Shown here in pieces: positions 45,633 to 54,816 of a stretch of 64,000 nucleotides of DNA. A program made the position numbers and the translations under genes. This stretch comes from a virus. The stretch spans positions 19,750-83,749 of the IMG/VR virus record IMGVR_UViG_3300036668_000172. One strand, given 5' to 3'. Under the pieces are notes generated by a model that did not search any database, was not told the origin of the DNA, and saw only the letters and a program-made list of their open reading frames with translations. Every line of letters starts with the position of its first letter. Position 1 is the stretch's first letter.

Positions 45633-45939
45633 GTTTATGCACTAACTCCAACAGGTCGGTTTCTAACATTACAATGTAGTCTTCCCCGTCTAAGTGCATA
45701 CCAAAGACTGGGGTTCGCCCGTCTAGAATTGCCTCAGTTGTTATCTTCTTTAATTCTGCAGAAGATATTGTCTTGGACTTTTTTCCTGTCCACTTATGCT
45801 CAATCAGAAGGCTATCTGACCTCACGTCTCCTTTGCGAGACCAGAAAGCTCCAGAAGCAGCCGTAGTAGAACCGCCGATAGCTTTTGCTATCCGCTTTTC
45901 ATGTTTCTGAGACTGCTTCTGTCCCTCTGATTTAGCTAT
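45622..45939 (-). CDS. PD-(D/E)XK Holliday-junction-resolvase-like protein with AUA start
   Basis: 105 residues if read from ATA at 45939. GGAGG lies 5 nt before the ATA, which overlaps the upstream stop by 8 nt, and no ATG, GTG or TTG exists in frame until a GTG at 45825. Starting at that GTG would cut off the family core SGAFWSRKGDVR, the part before LIEHKWTGKKS. The ExK and GD motifs identify a small resolvase-like nuclease. A sequencing error (ATG read as ATA) or a rare AUA start are the two explanations. Confidence 0.65.
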   Translation of the reverse strand: MAKSEGQKQSQKHEKRIAKAIGGSTTAASGAFWSRKGDVRSDSLLIEHKWTGKKSKTISSAELKKITTEAILDGRTPVFGMHLDGEDYIVMLETDLLELVHKLDI

Positions 45940-46174
45940 CAGAGCCTCCGCGTGATTTAATTGCTCGCTCTACCAGCTCCACTGCTTCTTCCCAAGCTAC
46001 AAAAAGAGGACTGCTTACAGACTTAGCTCCCAATTCGCGGAGCTGGAACCTGTGTGCTAGCTCTTTTAACTCTGAAATAACGGCTTTGTTAATATCTGAA
46101 CTACGCTCTACGTTCATGAACTCTTCGTACATGTCTTCATCTTTAGATGTGTATAAATCTTTCATCTTTCCCAT
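45932..46174 (-). CDS. Small acidic helical protein
   Basis: 80 residues, helical with an acidic N-terminal half (SKDEDMYEEFMNVERSSDIN). Unknown family. It lies between recA and the resolvase-like gene, with its stop overlapping the latter. Confidence 0.6.
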   Translation of the reverse strand: MGKMKDLYTSKDEDMYEEFMNVERSSDINKAVISELKELAHRFQLRELGAKSVSSPLFVAWEEAVELVERAIKSRGGSDS

Positions 46175-46183
46175 TTTGTCCTC

Positions 46184-47215
46184 CTAGATAATTGGGTCAT
46201 TTACTGCTAGTACCATACCACGAAGTTCTTCTATTAAGTCAACTTCTTCTCGAAGTGACGCAACGAAGGCCTCTTGTCCCTGCCACTTGCGCTCACCATA
46301 GTAAATCCATCCGCCACGGCGCTCGACAATATCTTTAACCATCACCATAGCAGCTACTTCTCTTGCAACATCGAAGTCACCTGCAAAGTTCATCCCTGTG
46401 TCTTGGAAGTAAAAGTCAACGTAAGCAACTCTCTGCGGTGGAGCAGTCTTGTTTTTTAGAATACGAATCTTAATACGCTGTCCTACACGGACTTTATTAG
46501 TACCTGTTCCTTCTTCAATCCATTCGTCACGACGGACTTCTGCACGAGTAAAGTACGCGTAGTCTTTGCCTTGACCTCCAGGAGTAGTGCGGGGGTCTCC
46601 ATGCATTACTCCAATCTTCATGCGGTACTGATTGATGATAATACCTAGAATAGGGCGCTCAGCCTCTATGAGGGAACGCTTCATAGCTGCGCCAGCTTTA
46701 CGGAAGAACTTGTTGGTGATGAGAGCGCCACGTCCAACAGTCATCTCGTCCATGCTCTTCTCATCCTCTGGTCCTGGAACCAATGCGGGCAGAGAGTCGA
46801 TGACAATACAGTCTATGGTCTTAGAAATTGCGAAGGCCAATACAGCGTCATACGCTTCTTCCATAATGTTTGTCTCAATGACAATCACTCGGCTAGTATC
46901 TACTCCACACATCTCAGCATAAGCTGGAACCCATTGCTCAGCTGCTACCCACACTGCAATAAACTCTGGGTTAGCCTTTTGATTAGCAGCAACAGTCTTT
47001 AGGGCAATAGCGGTCTTACCATGCGAAGGCTCTCCGACTAATTCATGCCATTGGTTAGCGGGGTAGCCTCCACCTAGTACATAGTCCAAAGTGGTAGAGC
47101 CTGTAGTAAATCTTTCCAAGAGGTCTGCACGGATGTCCTTGCCAATTACGACACTGCCATCTCCCAACTTCTTGTTAATCTGCGCCATAATCTTTAGCGC
47201 TTCTGCGTTAATCAA
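46184..47215 (-). CDS. recA: RecA recombinase
   Basis: 343 residues from a TTG start with AGAGGAGG just upstream. Walker A GEPSHGKT (61-68), Walker B CIVIDSLPAL, and the loop region IINQYRMKIGVMHGDPRTTP (RecA: INQxRxxxG, TPGG) match RecA. The P-loop is GEPSHGKT instead of GPESSGKT. The C-terminal 100 residues differ from cellular RecA. Catalyses strand exchange during phage recombination and repair, beside the Cas4-like nuclease and two resolvases. Confidence 0.92.
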   Translation of the reverse strand: MINAEALKIMAQINKKLGDGSVVIGKDIRADLLERFTTGSTTLDYVLGGGYPANQWHELVGEPSHGKTAIALKTVAANQKANPEFIAVWVAAEQWVPAYAEMCGVDTSRVIVIETNIMEEAYDAVLAFAISKTIDCIVIDSLPALVPGPEDEKSMDEMTVGRGALITNKFFRKAGAAMKRSLIEAERPILGIIINQYRMKIGVMHGDPRTTPGGQGKDYAYFTRAEVRRDEWIEEGTGTNKVRVGQRIKIRILKNKTAPPQRVAYVDFYFQDTGMNFAGDFDVAREVAAMVMVKDIVERRGGWIYYGERKWQGQEAFVASLREEVDLIEELRGMVLAVNDPII

Positions 47216-47381
47216 GTTTTCCTCCTCTGATTAAATCTAGTACACGGATTTTTACGTTATCTGGTATCAGTAAGTCTAGCTCAAACCAAGCCATAATACG
47301 ATTGCGCTCTGCTTCTTTGCCAAGCTCATACCCATCATCAAAATGATTTCGTAAGTCTTCTAAGTGACCATCAGATATCAT
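47208..47381 (-). CDS. 57-residue helical protein, GxxxGxEAExxRI type
   Basis: ATG at 47381, AAGGA 7 nt upstream, stop overlapping the recA start. NHFDDGYELGKEAERNRIMA has the same pattern as the 18260 and 47611 genes. Unknown function. Confidence 0.6.
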   Translation of the reverse strand: MISDGHLEDLRNHFDDGYELGKEAERNRIMAWFELDLLIPDNVKIRVLDLIRGGKLD

Positions 47382-47614
47382 TTTTCATCCTTGGCCATCA
47401 ATTGCAATTTGGCAATCTCATCTTTAATGTAAAAGATTGATTTCTCTAGGTCTTGTATGGTTTTAGTGGGGTCTTTGAGCCCAGCCCTCCACAAGTACTT
47501 CATGGCATTACCAATGTTGTAGTTTCGGTGTCTTAGAACCGTAATGGCCTCTACACCGCTTGGGTCTGAGGTGTAGTGCTTTGGGTAGTTTACTAAGTCT
47601 TCTACAGGCTTCAT
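47378..47614 (-). CDS. DUF3310 protein
   Basis: 78 residues. VNYPKHYTSDPSGVEAITVL, then NIGNAMKYLWRAGLKDPTKT, then DLEKSIFYIKDEIAK fits DUF3310, a small helical phage family seen next to DNA metabolism genes. Sometimes called a nucleotide kinase-like protein; activity is unproven. ATGA overlaps on both sides. Confidence 0.8.
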   Translation of the reverse strand: MKPVEDLVNYPKHYTSDPSGVEAITVLRHRNYNIGNAMKYLWRAGLKDPTKTIQDLEKSIFYIKDEIAKLQLMAKDEK

Positions 47615-47799
47615 GAAACGGGGGCCGTTACGTGGCCTTTAATAACCAGTACGGCAGCATACTGCCCGTTCTTTTTCAGAAGTGAGATGATTCTGCTCTG
47701 CTCTTCTTCTCTGCCTGCAATAACTCCGCGCTGGGCAGCAGCAACGTAGTGCTCCGCAGCAACGGTTAGTGTAAGTGTGGCCTCAGGTAGCTTATCCAT
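47611..47799 (-). CDS. Small helical protein, GxxxGxEEExxRI type
   Basis: 62 residues. AAQRGVIAGREEEQSRIISL is the same motif as in the 18260 and 47208 genes, so these three are probably one family. Function unknown. Confidence 0.6.
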   Translation of the reverse strand: MDKLPEATLTLTVAAEHYVAAAQRGVIAGREEEQSRIISLLKKNGQYAAVLVIKGHVTAPVS

Positions 47800-48176
47800 T
47801 AGTTAACCCTTCCTATGATTCCTTGTGGATTGTAGTTATTTCGGGTGTCATTGCCTCGGGATGCTTTGGTGTCTCCCACAACGCTGGCTCCTGTTAGGGA
47901 ACCATACTTACTGCCCGACTGCTCCATTGGGTACCCGCACTCGTAGCAACGAGGCTTAGAGCCACCAAAACCATAGTAATTGTCAGAACTACAATCAGGG
48001 CATAAGGTGGTCTCTAAGGCACTCTTAGCTTTTGCTTGAGGAGTTGCGGGAGGAGCGGGAGTGAAGGTCGTCATAGGCTGCTGAGAGGGTGCTTGAGGCA
48101 TGTTCTGCGTCCTTGCAGCAGGAGTAACTGGCTGTTGGTCTTGGAGCTTCTTTGCCCACCAGTCCGCGTTGCTCAT
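47799..48176 (-). CDS. Small zinc-ribbon protein with MSNADWWAKKL start
   Basis: 125 residues from the ATG at 48176 (AAGAGG upstream, ATGA overlap); a longer frame starts inside the next gene. SNADWWAKKLQDQQPV then a Pro/Gln/Thr-rich linker and TTLCPDCSSDNYYGFGGSKP with RCYECGYPM, a CxxC...CxxC ribbon. Such proteins occur near phage polymerases and may belong to a replication or structural complex. Confidence 0.6.
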   Translation of the reverse strand: MSNADWWAKKLQDQQPVTPAARTQNMPQAPSQQPMTTFTPAPPATPQAKAKSALETTLCPDCSSDNYYGFGGSKPRCYECGYPMEQSGSKYGSLTGASVVGDTKASRGNDTRNNYNPQGIIGRVN

Positions 48177-48583
48177 CGATACCTCTTGGGTATCTGTAGA
48201 AGCCCCATGTCTACTAGCTGAGCTAGTGTGCCTAAGATAGCTGCCTGTGAAACTTGCTCCATAAGTTTGCGGCTTTCCCACCACATTTCGTCAGGTACTT
48301 TAGGGAATTCTGTAGGTAAGTTAGTACGCTGGTACTCAATTGCTCCTTGGGATAAGGACTGAGAATAAGCGTAAATTAAAGGCATGAGATGAGAAATTTC
48401 ATCTAAGCGCTTTTCACTTTCTTCTTCTTCCTTATCCGCCACTTCTTCGCTGATAGACCCACACCCAAGAATCTGGCTAATCTCATGGGCGTCATTAATT
48501 TGTGAGTCTAAAAGGAAGCCTCTTAGACGAGCCGTTAGCTCTGCAATAGAAGGCTCTATTCTATTCTTTCTAAACAATCTCAT
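48173..48583 (-). CDS. Small helical protein, unknown
   Basis: 136 residues from the ATG at 48583 (GAGAGG upstream, ATGA overlap with the polymerase). Helical with an acidic middle (EEVADKEEEESEKRLDEISH). Unknown family. Its position between polymerase and ribbon gene suggests a replication accessory. Confidence 0.55.
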   Translation of the reverse strand: MRLFRKNRIEPSIAELTARLRGFLLDSQINDAHEISQILGCGSISEEVADKEEEESEKRLDEISHLMPLIYAYSQSLSQGAIEYQRTNLPTEFPKVPDEMWWESRKLMEQVSQAAILGTLAQLVDMGLLQIPKRYR

Positions 48584-50583
48584 TTTGCCTCTCCCCACTT
48601 GTCCACTATATGTGCGTCTGCAATAAGTGGCACTGTGATTTGTTTTAGTCTAATGCCTTCCATGGACAATTTAATAGCAGCAAGCGTTTCTTCTGCACGG
48701 TCTTCTGGAGTAATAGTAACTAATTCGTCATGAACAGTAAGAACTACGTTGATGTTCGGCTCATCTACAAAGCAGGAGTGGGCTCGTACAATAGCTAGCT
48801 TCATGATGTCTGCAGCTGAACCCTGAATAACAGTGTTAAAGGCTTGGCGTTCTGCACGTCCAAGTAACCCAAACTCACGGCTCTTTAAGTCAGGAATGTA
48901 CCTACGACGCCCAAACAAAGTCTCTACGTAAGGGATTGGAGTGGTCTGCTTTGCCATGCGAAGAACCTCAGCTTTATACTTTGAAATAGAGGAGAATCTC
49001 TTCTCGAAGTCTGTCAACAACTTTTTAGCTTCGGGCACAGTACAGCCAACTGAGTCTGCAATTTTGTCGGGACCTACTCCGTATGAGATAGCTAAAACAA
49101 GTACTTTCCCTGCTTTGCGGTCTACCCCCATAGTGTCACCGATGGTCGTGTAGATGTCACCGCCTTCTAGGTAGTTCTTCATAAGGATAGAGTCCTTTGA
49201 AAGGGACGCAATAACTCTAGGCTCAATCTGTGAGTAGTCAGCGACTACAAGCTTGTGACCTGGAGGGGCAATAAAGAGATTACGGATTAGTTTCCCATAC
49301 TCACCAGAGCTAGGGATATTCTGCAAGTTGGGCTCTGATGACGAGAACCTGCCCGTCTCGGCTCCGTGCGCTTTAAAGTTAGTATGGACACGACCATTGA
49401 TAAGAAGAGACTTCTTGGTAATAGTCTTCTTCTTACCGTTGGTCTCACGCTCTACTTCTCCGCCTTTATACGGTGTTACGTAAGTAGTCATAAGCTTATT
49501 AAGGTCTTGGTACTCTAATAGAGCGTCTACTAAAGCATCCTTACCTCTGAACACCTCTAACGCATCCGCGCTCACTGAGTACATGTTTGGTGAAGGGTCT
49601 TTCCCTGCGCGAACTGCTTCTTTGCCTTTAGGGGTAAGTGCGTTCTTAAACTTTTTGTTGGGGCGGAGTCTAATTTTGCCAGTAGCGTCGTTCTCCTCAA
49701 AGAGGAGCTTCTGCTTTACGGGAATAGAGTTAATTGCAAAGACTTCGCCAGCTTCTTTGAAGGCCTTAGCCTTAGCAACTTCAAGGTCTGTGCCAATTTG
49801 CTCTGCTAAATTATCTAGTTGTTCTTGGTCAATGTAAGCGCCAGCCAGCTCCATGTCACATAGTGCACCTAGAACATCCATCTCTAGCATCCATACGTGA
49901 CGTAGTGAGCCTTGAATCTTAGGCTCTAGTGCTTTATAAAGCTTCCAAGTAACCTCTGCGTCTAGGGCAGAATACTTAGCAACTTCATCAAAAGAATGTT
50001 GAGAGACGTCAGTACCGACGCCTTTCTCAATGTCAATACCAAGTTCCCGTTTAACGCAAGACTGTAGGCCTAGGTCAAACTTGTTTTGATTATTGATAAT
50101 AAAGGCAGCCATGAGAGTGTCAAAGTATGGCTTGGGGGCCACGACTCCACGGTAATACTTGGCGATTGACTTGAGGTCGAACTTTACGTTATGACCAATC
50201 TTTAACTTATCGCTAAACATAAGTGGCTTAATTGCGGCAAAGACTTGTGCGGGGAGCAACTGCTTGGGCGGTTCCTCAAACTGCGGTACCCAGCGCTCTT
50301 TATTCTTAGAGAAGTGTGAGTCGGTAAGGCTCTTGCCCTTATCGATTTGAGTTTGCCCAGCTTTTAGTAAAGGCTTGGTATGGAACAAGAACTTACCGTT
50401 TGGGTGACCCATTGGTATTACATCTGTACGACCCTCAGTCGCAAATGAAATCCAACATACGTCGTTGATAACAGGGAGAATACGGTGCTCTCCGATTGTT
50501 TCTACGTCAAACGCAAAAGCGTCAACGGCCATGTAATGGTCTAGGAACTCTTTTAGCTGTTCCTCATTTGTAATAACGTTCAT
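48580..50583 (-). CDS. polA: DNA polymerase I (family A)
   Basis: 667 residues. The 3'-5' exonuclease half shows FAFDVETIG (Exo I), IGHNVKFDLKSIA (Exo II) and YSALDAEVTWKLY (Exo III). The polymerase half has LQNIPSSGEYGKLIRNLFIA, ADYSQIEPRVIA (motif A), RKAGKVLVLAISYGVG (O-helix with Lys and Tyr) and VHDELV (motif C). There is no 5'-3' exonuclease part. It is the replicative polymerase of this phage. Confidence 0.95.
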   Translation of the reverse strand: MNVITNEEQLKEFLDHYMAVDAFAFDVETIGEHRILPVINDVCWISFATEGRTDVIPMGHPNGKFLFHTKPLLKAGQTQIDKGKSLTDSHFSKNKERWVPQFEEPPKQLLPAQVFAAIKPLMFSDKLKIGHNVKFDLKSIAKYYRGVVAPKPYFDTLMAAFIINNQNKFDLGLQSCVKRELGIDIEKGVGTDVSQHSFDEVAKYSALDAEVTWKLYKALEPKIQGSLRHVWMLEMDVLGALCDMELAGAYIDQEQLDNLAEQIGTDLEVAKAKAFKEAGEVFAINSIPVKQKLLFEENDATGKIRLRPNKKFKNALTPKGKEAVRAGKDPSPNMYSVSADALEVFRGKDALVDALLEYQDLNKLMTTYVTPYKGGEVERETNGKKKTITKKSLLINGRVHTNFKAHGAETGRFSSSEPNLQNIPSSGEYGKLIRNLFIAPPGHKLVVADYSQIEPRVIASLSKDSILMKNYLEGGDIYTTIGDTMGVDRKAGKVLVLAISYGVGPDKIADSVGCTVPEAKKLLTDFEKRFSSISKYKAEVLRMAKQTTPIPYVETLFGRRRYIPDLKSREFGLLGRAERQAFNTVIQGSAADIMKLAIVRAHSCFVDEPNINVVLTVHDELVTITPEDRAEETLAAIKLSMEGIRLKQITVPLIADAHIVDKWGEAK

Positions 50584-50671
50584 AAGTGCCCCTTAAGAAT
50601 GATGTTTGGGGAGGCCACAAGGATGGATAAGGAGGGAGTGTTGTGGCCTCCCCTGTTAGCGATGAGCTGGG

Positions 50672-51328
50672 TTACGAAGTAACCATCTGACGAGCGACTG
50701 CAAGCATCTCTTCATGGGGGCTCACGAAGATGGTGTCCACGTCATAGCGGACAGCGTTGATGGCTAGTGTGTCTAGGTCGTCAGCATCCAGCTCCCACTC
50801 TTCTGAGAGCTCTGATGAACGCACACGGTCAATAGCATACTGTGTGTCGCGACCAGTGCCCTTACGAGAGATTGCCCAGTAGTACTTGCTCAAAGGCCCA
50901 CGGCGTGGGTCTTCGTGTGCAGCTTGAAGCTGACGTGCAAGGGTTACTGCGGCAGTAAGAACTTGGACATTTACTTCCTCGTCGCTAACGACAAGGACGT
51001 TAAAGGCAACCTTTGAGCGAGGAGTGTCTCCTGCAATGTTGCAAAGGGGACAGGTGTCTCCTGTGCAAACAAAGGAACGACGTCCTTCGCTACGGTCTAC
51101 CCAGTGCTGCTTATAAACAGCGAATGGCTCTTCTTCCAAGAAACGGACGAGGCGAGCATCTTCTGAGAAGCGAAAGTCAGTGGGGTACTTGCTTTCACCT
51201 TTTGACTTTGAGGAAGCAGTAACTGCTCCCCATCCAGCCTGAACGGTTGTTCCGTGCTTTGGTACAGCCTCTACAACGTCATCAACGAAGTAGCTTTGTG
51301 CGTCAATCTCGGGCTCAATAATGGCCAT
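50672..51328 (-). CDS. Single-strand-DNA-binding protein, zinc-containing type
   Basis: 218 residues. A beta-rich core with FVCTGDTCPLCNIAGDTPRS (C...CPxC, one zinc site) and KYYWAISRKGTGRDTQYAID resembles the OB-fold ssDNA-binding proteins of actinophages, loosely like gp32. It lies directly after the polymerase gene. It should coat single strands at the fork. Confidence 0.7.
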   Translation of the reverse strand: MAIIEPEIDAQSYFVDDVVEAVPKHGTTVQAGWGAVTASSKSKGESKYPTDFRFSEDARLVRFLEEEPFAVYKQHWVDRSEGRRSFVCTGDTCPLCNIAGDTPRSKVAFNVLVVSDEEVNVQVLTAAVTLARQLQAAHEDPRRGPLSKYYWAISRKGTGRDTQYAIDRVRSSELSEEWELDADDLDTLAINAVRYDVDTIFVSPHEEMLAVARQMVTS

Positions 51329-51343
51329 GTTAGTTTTCTTTCT

Positions 51344-51841
51344 TTAGTCGGAGTCGTTACTCTTTGATTTGGTTACAGCATCTCTCCAGCGGTAAGTGAT
51401 TACTTCTGTGAGATTCTCTAACGTGTTCCATTGTACACGTGCTGAGCCGATTAACCCGCGTTTTGCGAATTCCTCTATGACAATGTTAATAAGTTCTCGT
51501 GTGTATACACGATTGCCGTTCACTTTTTTGCCGTTCAGCATTTTAGAACGGAGACGGTAAGGAGCATTAGGAATGTATCCCTTTTGCTCCCAGTTTCGGA
51601 TAGTGACAATCTTCTTCTCTAAGGCCTGTGCTAGCGCCCCAATAGTAAAGAGTTCTGTCGCTACTCCTCCCAAGGATTTAATGGTGGGGTTTAAGTCCCA
51701 GCCATTAGATTCCCCGAAAGCTTGTGCCCTATTCTTTTGGGCGGTTGGATTGTCGGAGCGGCGGTCATGACGAGAGCCTGGAGCCTTGTCCAGTCCCTCA
51801 AAAGATTTGAGGATATCGTCCTCACCGCGCATTCCTGGCAT
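51344..51841 (-). CDS. MerR-like HTH protein
   Basis: 165 residues from the ATG at 51841. LFTIGALAQALEKKIVTIRN, then WEQKGYIPNAPYRLRSKML and RVYTRELI form a MerR-type winged helix (recognition helix TIRNWEQKGYIP, then the wing and RxYT). The N-terminal 60 residues are charged and unstructured. It probably binds DNA to regulate this block or the origin. Confidence 0.75.
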   Translation of the reverse strand: MPGMRGEDDILKSFEGLDKAPGSRHDRRSDNPTAQKNRAQAFGESNGWDLNPTIKSLGGVATELFTIGALAQALEKKIVTIRNWEQKGYIPNAPYRLRSKMLNGKKVNGNRVYTRELINIVIEEFAKRGLIGSARVQWNTLENLTEVITYRWRDAVTKSKSNDSD

Positions 51842-51842
51842 G

Positions 51843-52286
51843 CTACTTCTTTGGTGCTCGTAGTGCCCAAACAATGACTACTGGGAACATCTCGTCAATT
51901 TCTTCTTCAGTGATGTTGCCCTCATAGTGAGCTGCCATTAAAGCGTCTTCGTCAATTACACGCACCATCTTGTAGACAGCGTCTCCTAGATTGTTAGCAA
52001 GAATAATCTCTTCTGCTTTTTCTTCATCTAGCTTTCGAGTTGAGCGACGTTGCTTCTCTAAACGAACAGCCCCATCAATTGGGGAGGAAAACTCGTACTG
52101 CATGTTTCCGTTGCCGTCCTCGTAGCCCTCATTGTCCACAAGCTGCATCAAGACATCGCGCAACTCTTTCTTGCGCTCATCTAATGCGGTAATGCTTTGA
52201 GAAAGCCTTATGTACTCACGAATTTGTGAGTCGGGATTGCTTGGGTCATAAACTTCAATTGGTTCTTCTGGAATTACGTTAGCCAT
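51843..52286 (-). CDS. Acidic helical protein, unknown
   Basis: 147 residues, two long helices (REYIRLSQSITALDERKKEL; RSTRKLDEEKAEEIILANNL) and an acidic C-terminal part. No domain recognised. It follows the SNF2-like gene by 9 nt and may be its partner or another recombination accessory. Confidence 0.55.
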   Translation of the reverse strand: MANVIPEEPIEVYDPSNPDSQIREYIRLSQSITALDERKKELRDVLMQLVDNEGYEDGNGNMQYEFSSPIDGAVRLEKQRRSTRKLDEEKAEEIILANNLGDAVYKMVRVIDEDALMAAHYEGNITEEEIDEMFPVVIVWALRAPKK

Positions 52287-52295
52287 TTAATCCTC

Positions 52296-53861
52296 CTAGA
52301 TTAATTTGTCTGTTAGAAAGTTTATAAGACTTCCTACTGTTAAGTCAACTCCTCCTTTGGAGTTGATGCCTTCACCGTCAAGAATTGCCCCTGCGATGTT
52401 GGACTTCTGTTTTAGCGTATCATATTGTCTCTGCTCTATTGAACTTTGAATAAGAATGTCTTGAATCGTAATACTGGGCCATGTGCTGGATGCACGATTG
52501 ATACGACCGTTGCGCTGAACTGCGAGTCCTGCTGACCATGGTTGGTCAAAATTGACGAGGAGGTTTGCTTGGGGAAGGTCAACACCGTAGCCTCCTGCGT
52601 CAGAGCTGACGAGGACTTTGACTTCTGGATTGGTTTGAAATTCAACTTTGGCACTTTCCTTCTCTTTTGCGTTTAGCTCTCCTGTATACCCTACCGCTCT
52701 GACATTTATAGAAGCTAAGGCAGAGACTATTTCGCTGACAGACTTTACGTAAGAAGCAAAGATGACTGCCTTGTAGCTTCCGTCAATGTCTAAGTGCTCT
52801 TTAATGTACTTTATAGTGACGTCTAACTTTGGCTGCTTGGTGACAGCGAACACACTTTCTCCTAGAGAGTTTATAAAAGCACTTCCCCCTTCGTGCTCAG
52901 CAAACAGAGTAGAACTGTGCTGTAATAACTTAGGGCTGGAGCACAGCATTCGTAGACATGTAATCCTGGACATTATTTGTCCCCGCAGTTCATTGGCAGG
53001 GTCTCCTGGCTCATACATTTGGCCGTAGTGCACTGCAACGTTAAAGCTAGCCCCAAAGGCCTCTCTAGCATCTGCAAGCAAGGTAAGTAGGTCTCCTGCA
53101 ATTGTGTTGTAAAGTAGCTGCCCCTTTGAATCTAGGGGCACAAGTATAGGTTGGCGGTATATAGCGTCAGGTAGATAAGGTTTTACATCTTCGTCTTTTT
53201 GACTTTTACGGACAGAAGCCTTAGATAAAGTCTCATGTAGTACTTGAAGGTTTCTATATCTGTCTACCCCTCCGAAGTGATTGCGCACTATGAAGGTCTT
53301 GTCAAATAAGTCAAAACGTCCTAGAACAGTGCTATCTACAAATTGCATAATAGAGTAAATTTCTTCTGGCCTCCCATTCTCAATAGGAGTTCCAGTTAAG
53401 GCAAATTTAATTGGTACTTTCTTGGCAAGGTCTTTGACCTTCTTAGCCCTCTTTGCCTTAAATCCCTTAATAGCAGTGGCTTCATCACAGACCATTGCGT
53501 CTATTTCAAACAACTTCAATGTATCCCAGTCGTTTATAACTTGCTCGTAATTCATTATTACGTAGTCATAACTCAGAGCGTCTACGTATTGCTTTTCGCG
53601 TTGCTTGGGGGTTCCATCTATAACTATGGCCGTAGAGTCACTAAACTTCTCAATCTCTTTCTTCCATTGGTATTTTAAGCTGGAAAGACAGAGTACTAAG
53701 GTTAGCTTTGGGTCTAGTTCTTCTATGGCTGCAATGGTCATGGGGGTTTTTCCTAAACCCATTTCGTATGCAACAAGGATTCTCTGCTGAGAAACCATCT
53801 TCTCTACAGCATCTATTTGGTAAGGCTTAAGTGTTCCTATAAACATAGGCTGGTTCTCCAA
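52296..53861 (-). CDS. SNF2-family DNA-dependent ATPase
   Basis: 521 residues. LKPYQIDAVEKMVSQQRILV leads to Walker A AYEMGLGKTPMTI, DEAT in VCDEATAIKG (motif II), TGTPIENG (motif III) and, in the second lobe, VGYTGELNAKEKESAK, SSDAGGYGVDLPQA (motif V) and QRNGRINRAS (motif VI). It should translocate on double-stranded DNA, for example to remodel forks or branched DNA. Its last 35 nt overlap the primase gene. Confidence 0.85.
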   Translation of the reverse strand: MENQPMFIGTLKPYQIDAVEKMVSQQRILVAYEMGLGKTPMTIAAIEELDPKLTLVLCLSSLKYQWKKEIEKFSDSTAIVIDGTPKQREKQYVDALSYDYVIMNYEQVINDWDTLKLFEIDAMVCDEATAIKGFKAKRAKKVKDLAKKVPIKFALTGTPIENGRPEEIYSIMQFVDSTVLGRFDLFDKTFIVRNHFGGVDRYRNLQVLHETLSKASVRKSQKDEDVKPYLPDAIYRQPILVPLDSKGQLLYNTIAGDLLTLLADAREAFGASFNVAVHYGQMYEPGDPANELRGQIMSRITCLRMLCSSPKLLQHSSTLFAEHEGGSAFINSLGESVFAVTKQPKLDVTIKYIKEHLDIDGSYKAVIFASYVKSVSEIVSALASINVRAVGYTGELNAKEKESAKVEFQTNPEVKVLVSSDAGGYGVDLPQANLLVNFDQPWSAGLAVQRNGRINRASSTWPSITIQDILIQSSIEQRQYDTLKQKSNIAGAILDGEGINSKGGVDLTVGSLINFLTDKLI

Positions 53862-54816
53862 TAAGGGCAGTCTTAGCGTTCTCGATGCCCCAAGAGATTT
53901 CTTCGTCAGTCATATCTCCTGGGTCTTTCTTAGTGCTGTCCCCGTAGTTAAAGAAGAATAGATTCATCCCGTACTTCCTGGCCCAGACTATCATCTGCTC
54001 AGAAGCTTTTTTCCCAGAAGCATCTAGGTTGGGATTATCAAACGCTGCAATAACTTTATTAGAGAACCTAAGTAGCTTAGCCTGTTCCTCTGACACTATT
54101 GCTCCAAAAGTAGCCACTGCGCCTCCGTAGCCAGCGGTGTAAATTCGCAGGCAATCAAGGGGTGACTCTACAACTATGGCTACATCTTCTAGCTGCTTAC
54201 TGACTCCGAATAAAGTTTTAGACTTCTGCACTCCTGCAGGACGATTCTTAAAGGTACGGTCTAGGGTTCCTTTTTCTTGCCACCCCATGAGTTTGTTTCC
54301 GTCAGCTGTTCGTATTGGAAGAATCCAAGTTGAAGTTCCGTGGTTCCAAACCACGCCATAGTGCTCTGCAGCTAAGTCGCTGACTCTTCTACTTTCTAAT
54401 GCGTCAAAAGGAGGATAAACATAGATAGCTAAGCGAGCTTCCGACATTGGTAAAGGTCGCGGTGGAGGCATGATGTACTGAGGTAGCTTCCCAAAAGCAT
54501 CTTTAAGCTCATCAATAGATATCTCGATTGCTGAGGCTAGCCACCCGTTTCCTGCAGAGTAGTCATACTGCTGGCGAGATTCTCCCCATAAAGTTACGTA
54601 GAACTCTTTAATGTCACAGACTAACTGGACTAAGTTTCCTTTATACCCACAGGAGAAACAGATGTGCTGCCCAGTCTCCATGTGAATAAACCAAGAAGGA
54701 TTGTTATCTGGCTCCCCTGTAACACGCTCATGCATTGGGCAGATTGCTTGGGAGTTATCCCCCTTTTCGTCATACTCAATGCCTAGTGCTTGTAGTGCCC
54801 TAGTTACTCTGCTCAT
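53827..54816 (-). CDS. DNA primase (DnaG-type zinc and TOPRIM domains)
   Basis: 329 residues from the ATG at 54816 (TAATG with the helicase stop). CPMHERVTGEPDNNPSWFIH, then CFSCGYKGN gives the CHC2-type zinc finger; the TOPRIM part shows VVESPLDCLRIYTAGYGG (Glu) and AFDNPNLDASGKK (DxD). A primase-helicase pair in one overlapping unit is typical of phage replisomes. The chain is short, so an RNA-polymerase core is reduced. Confidence 0.85.
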   Translation of the reverse strand: MSRVTRALQALGIEYDEKGDNSQAICPMHERVTGEPDNNPSWFIHMETGQHICFSCGYKGNLVQLVCDIKEFYVTLWGESRQQYDYSAGNGWLASAIEISIDELKDAFGKLPQYIMPPPRPLPMSEARLAIYVYPPFDALESRRVSDLAAEHYGVVWNHGTSTWILPIRTADGNKLMGWQEKGTLDRTFKNRPAGVQKSKTLFGVSKQLEDVAIVVESPLDCLRIYTAGYGGAVATFGAIVSEEQAKLLRFSNKVIAAFDNPNLDASGKKASEQMIVWARKYGMNLFFFNYGDSTKKDPGDMTDEEISWGIENAKTALIGEPAYVYRNT

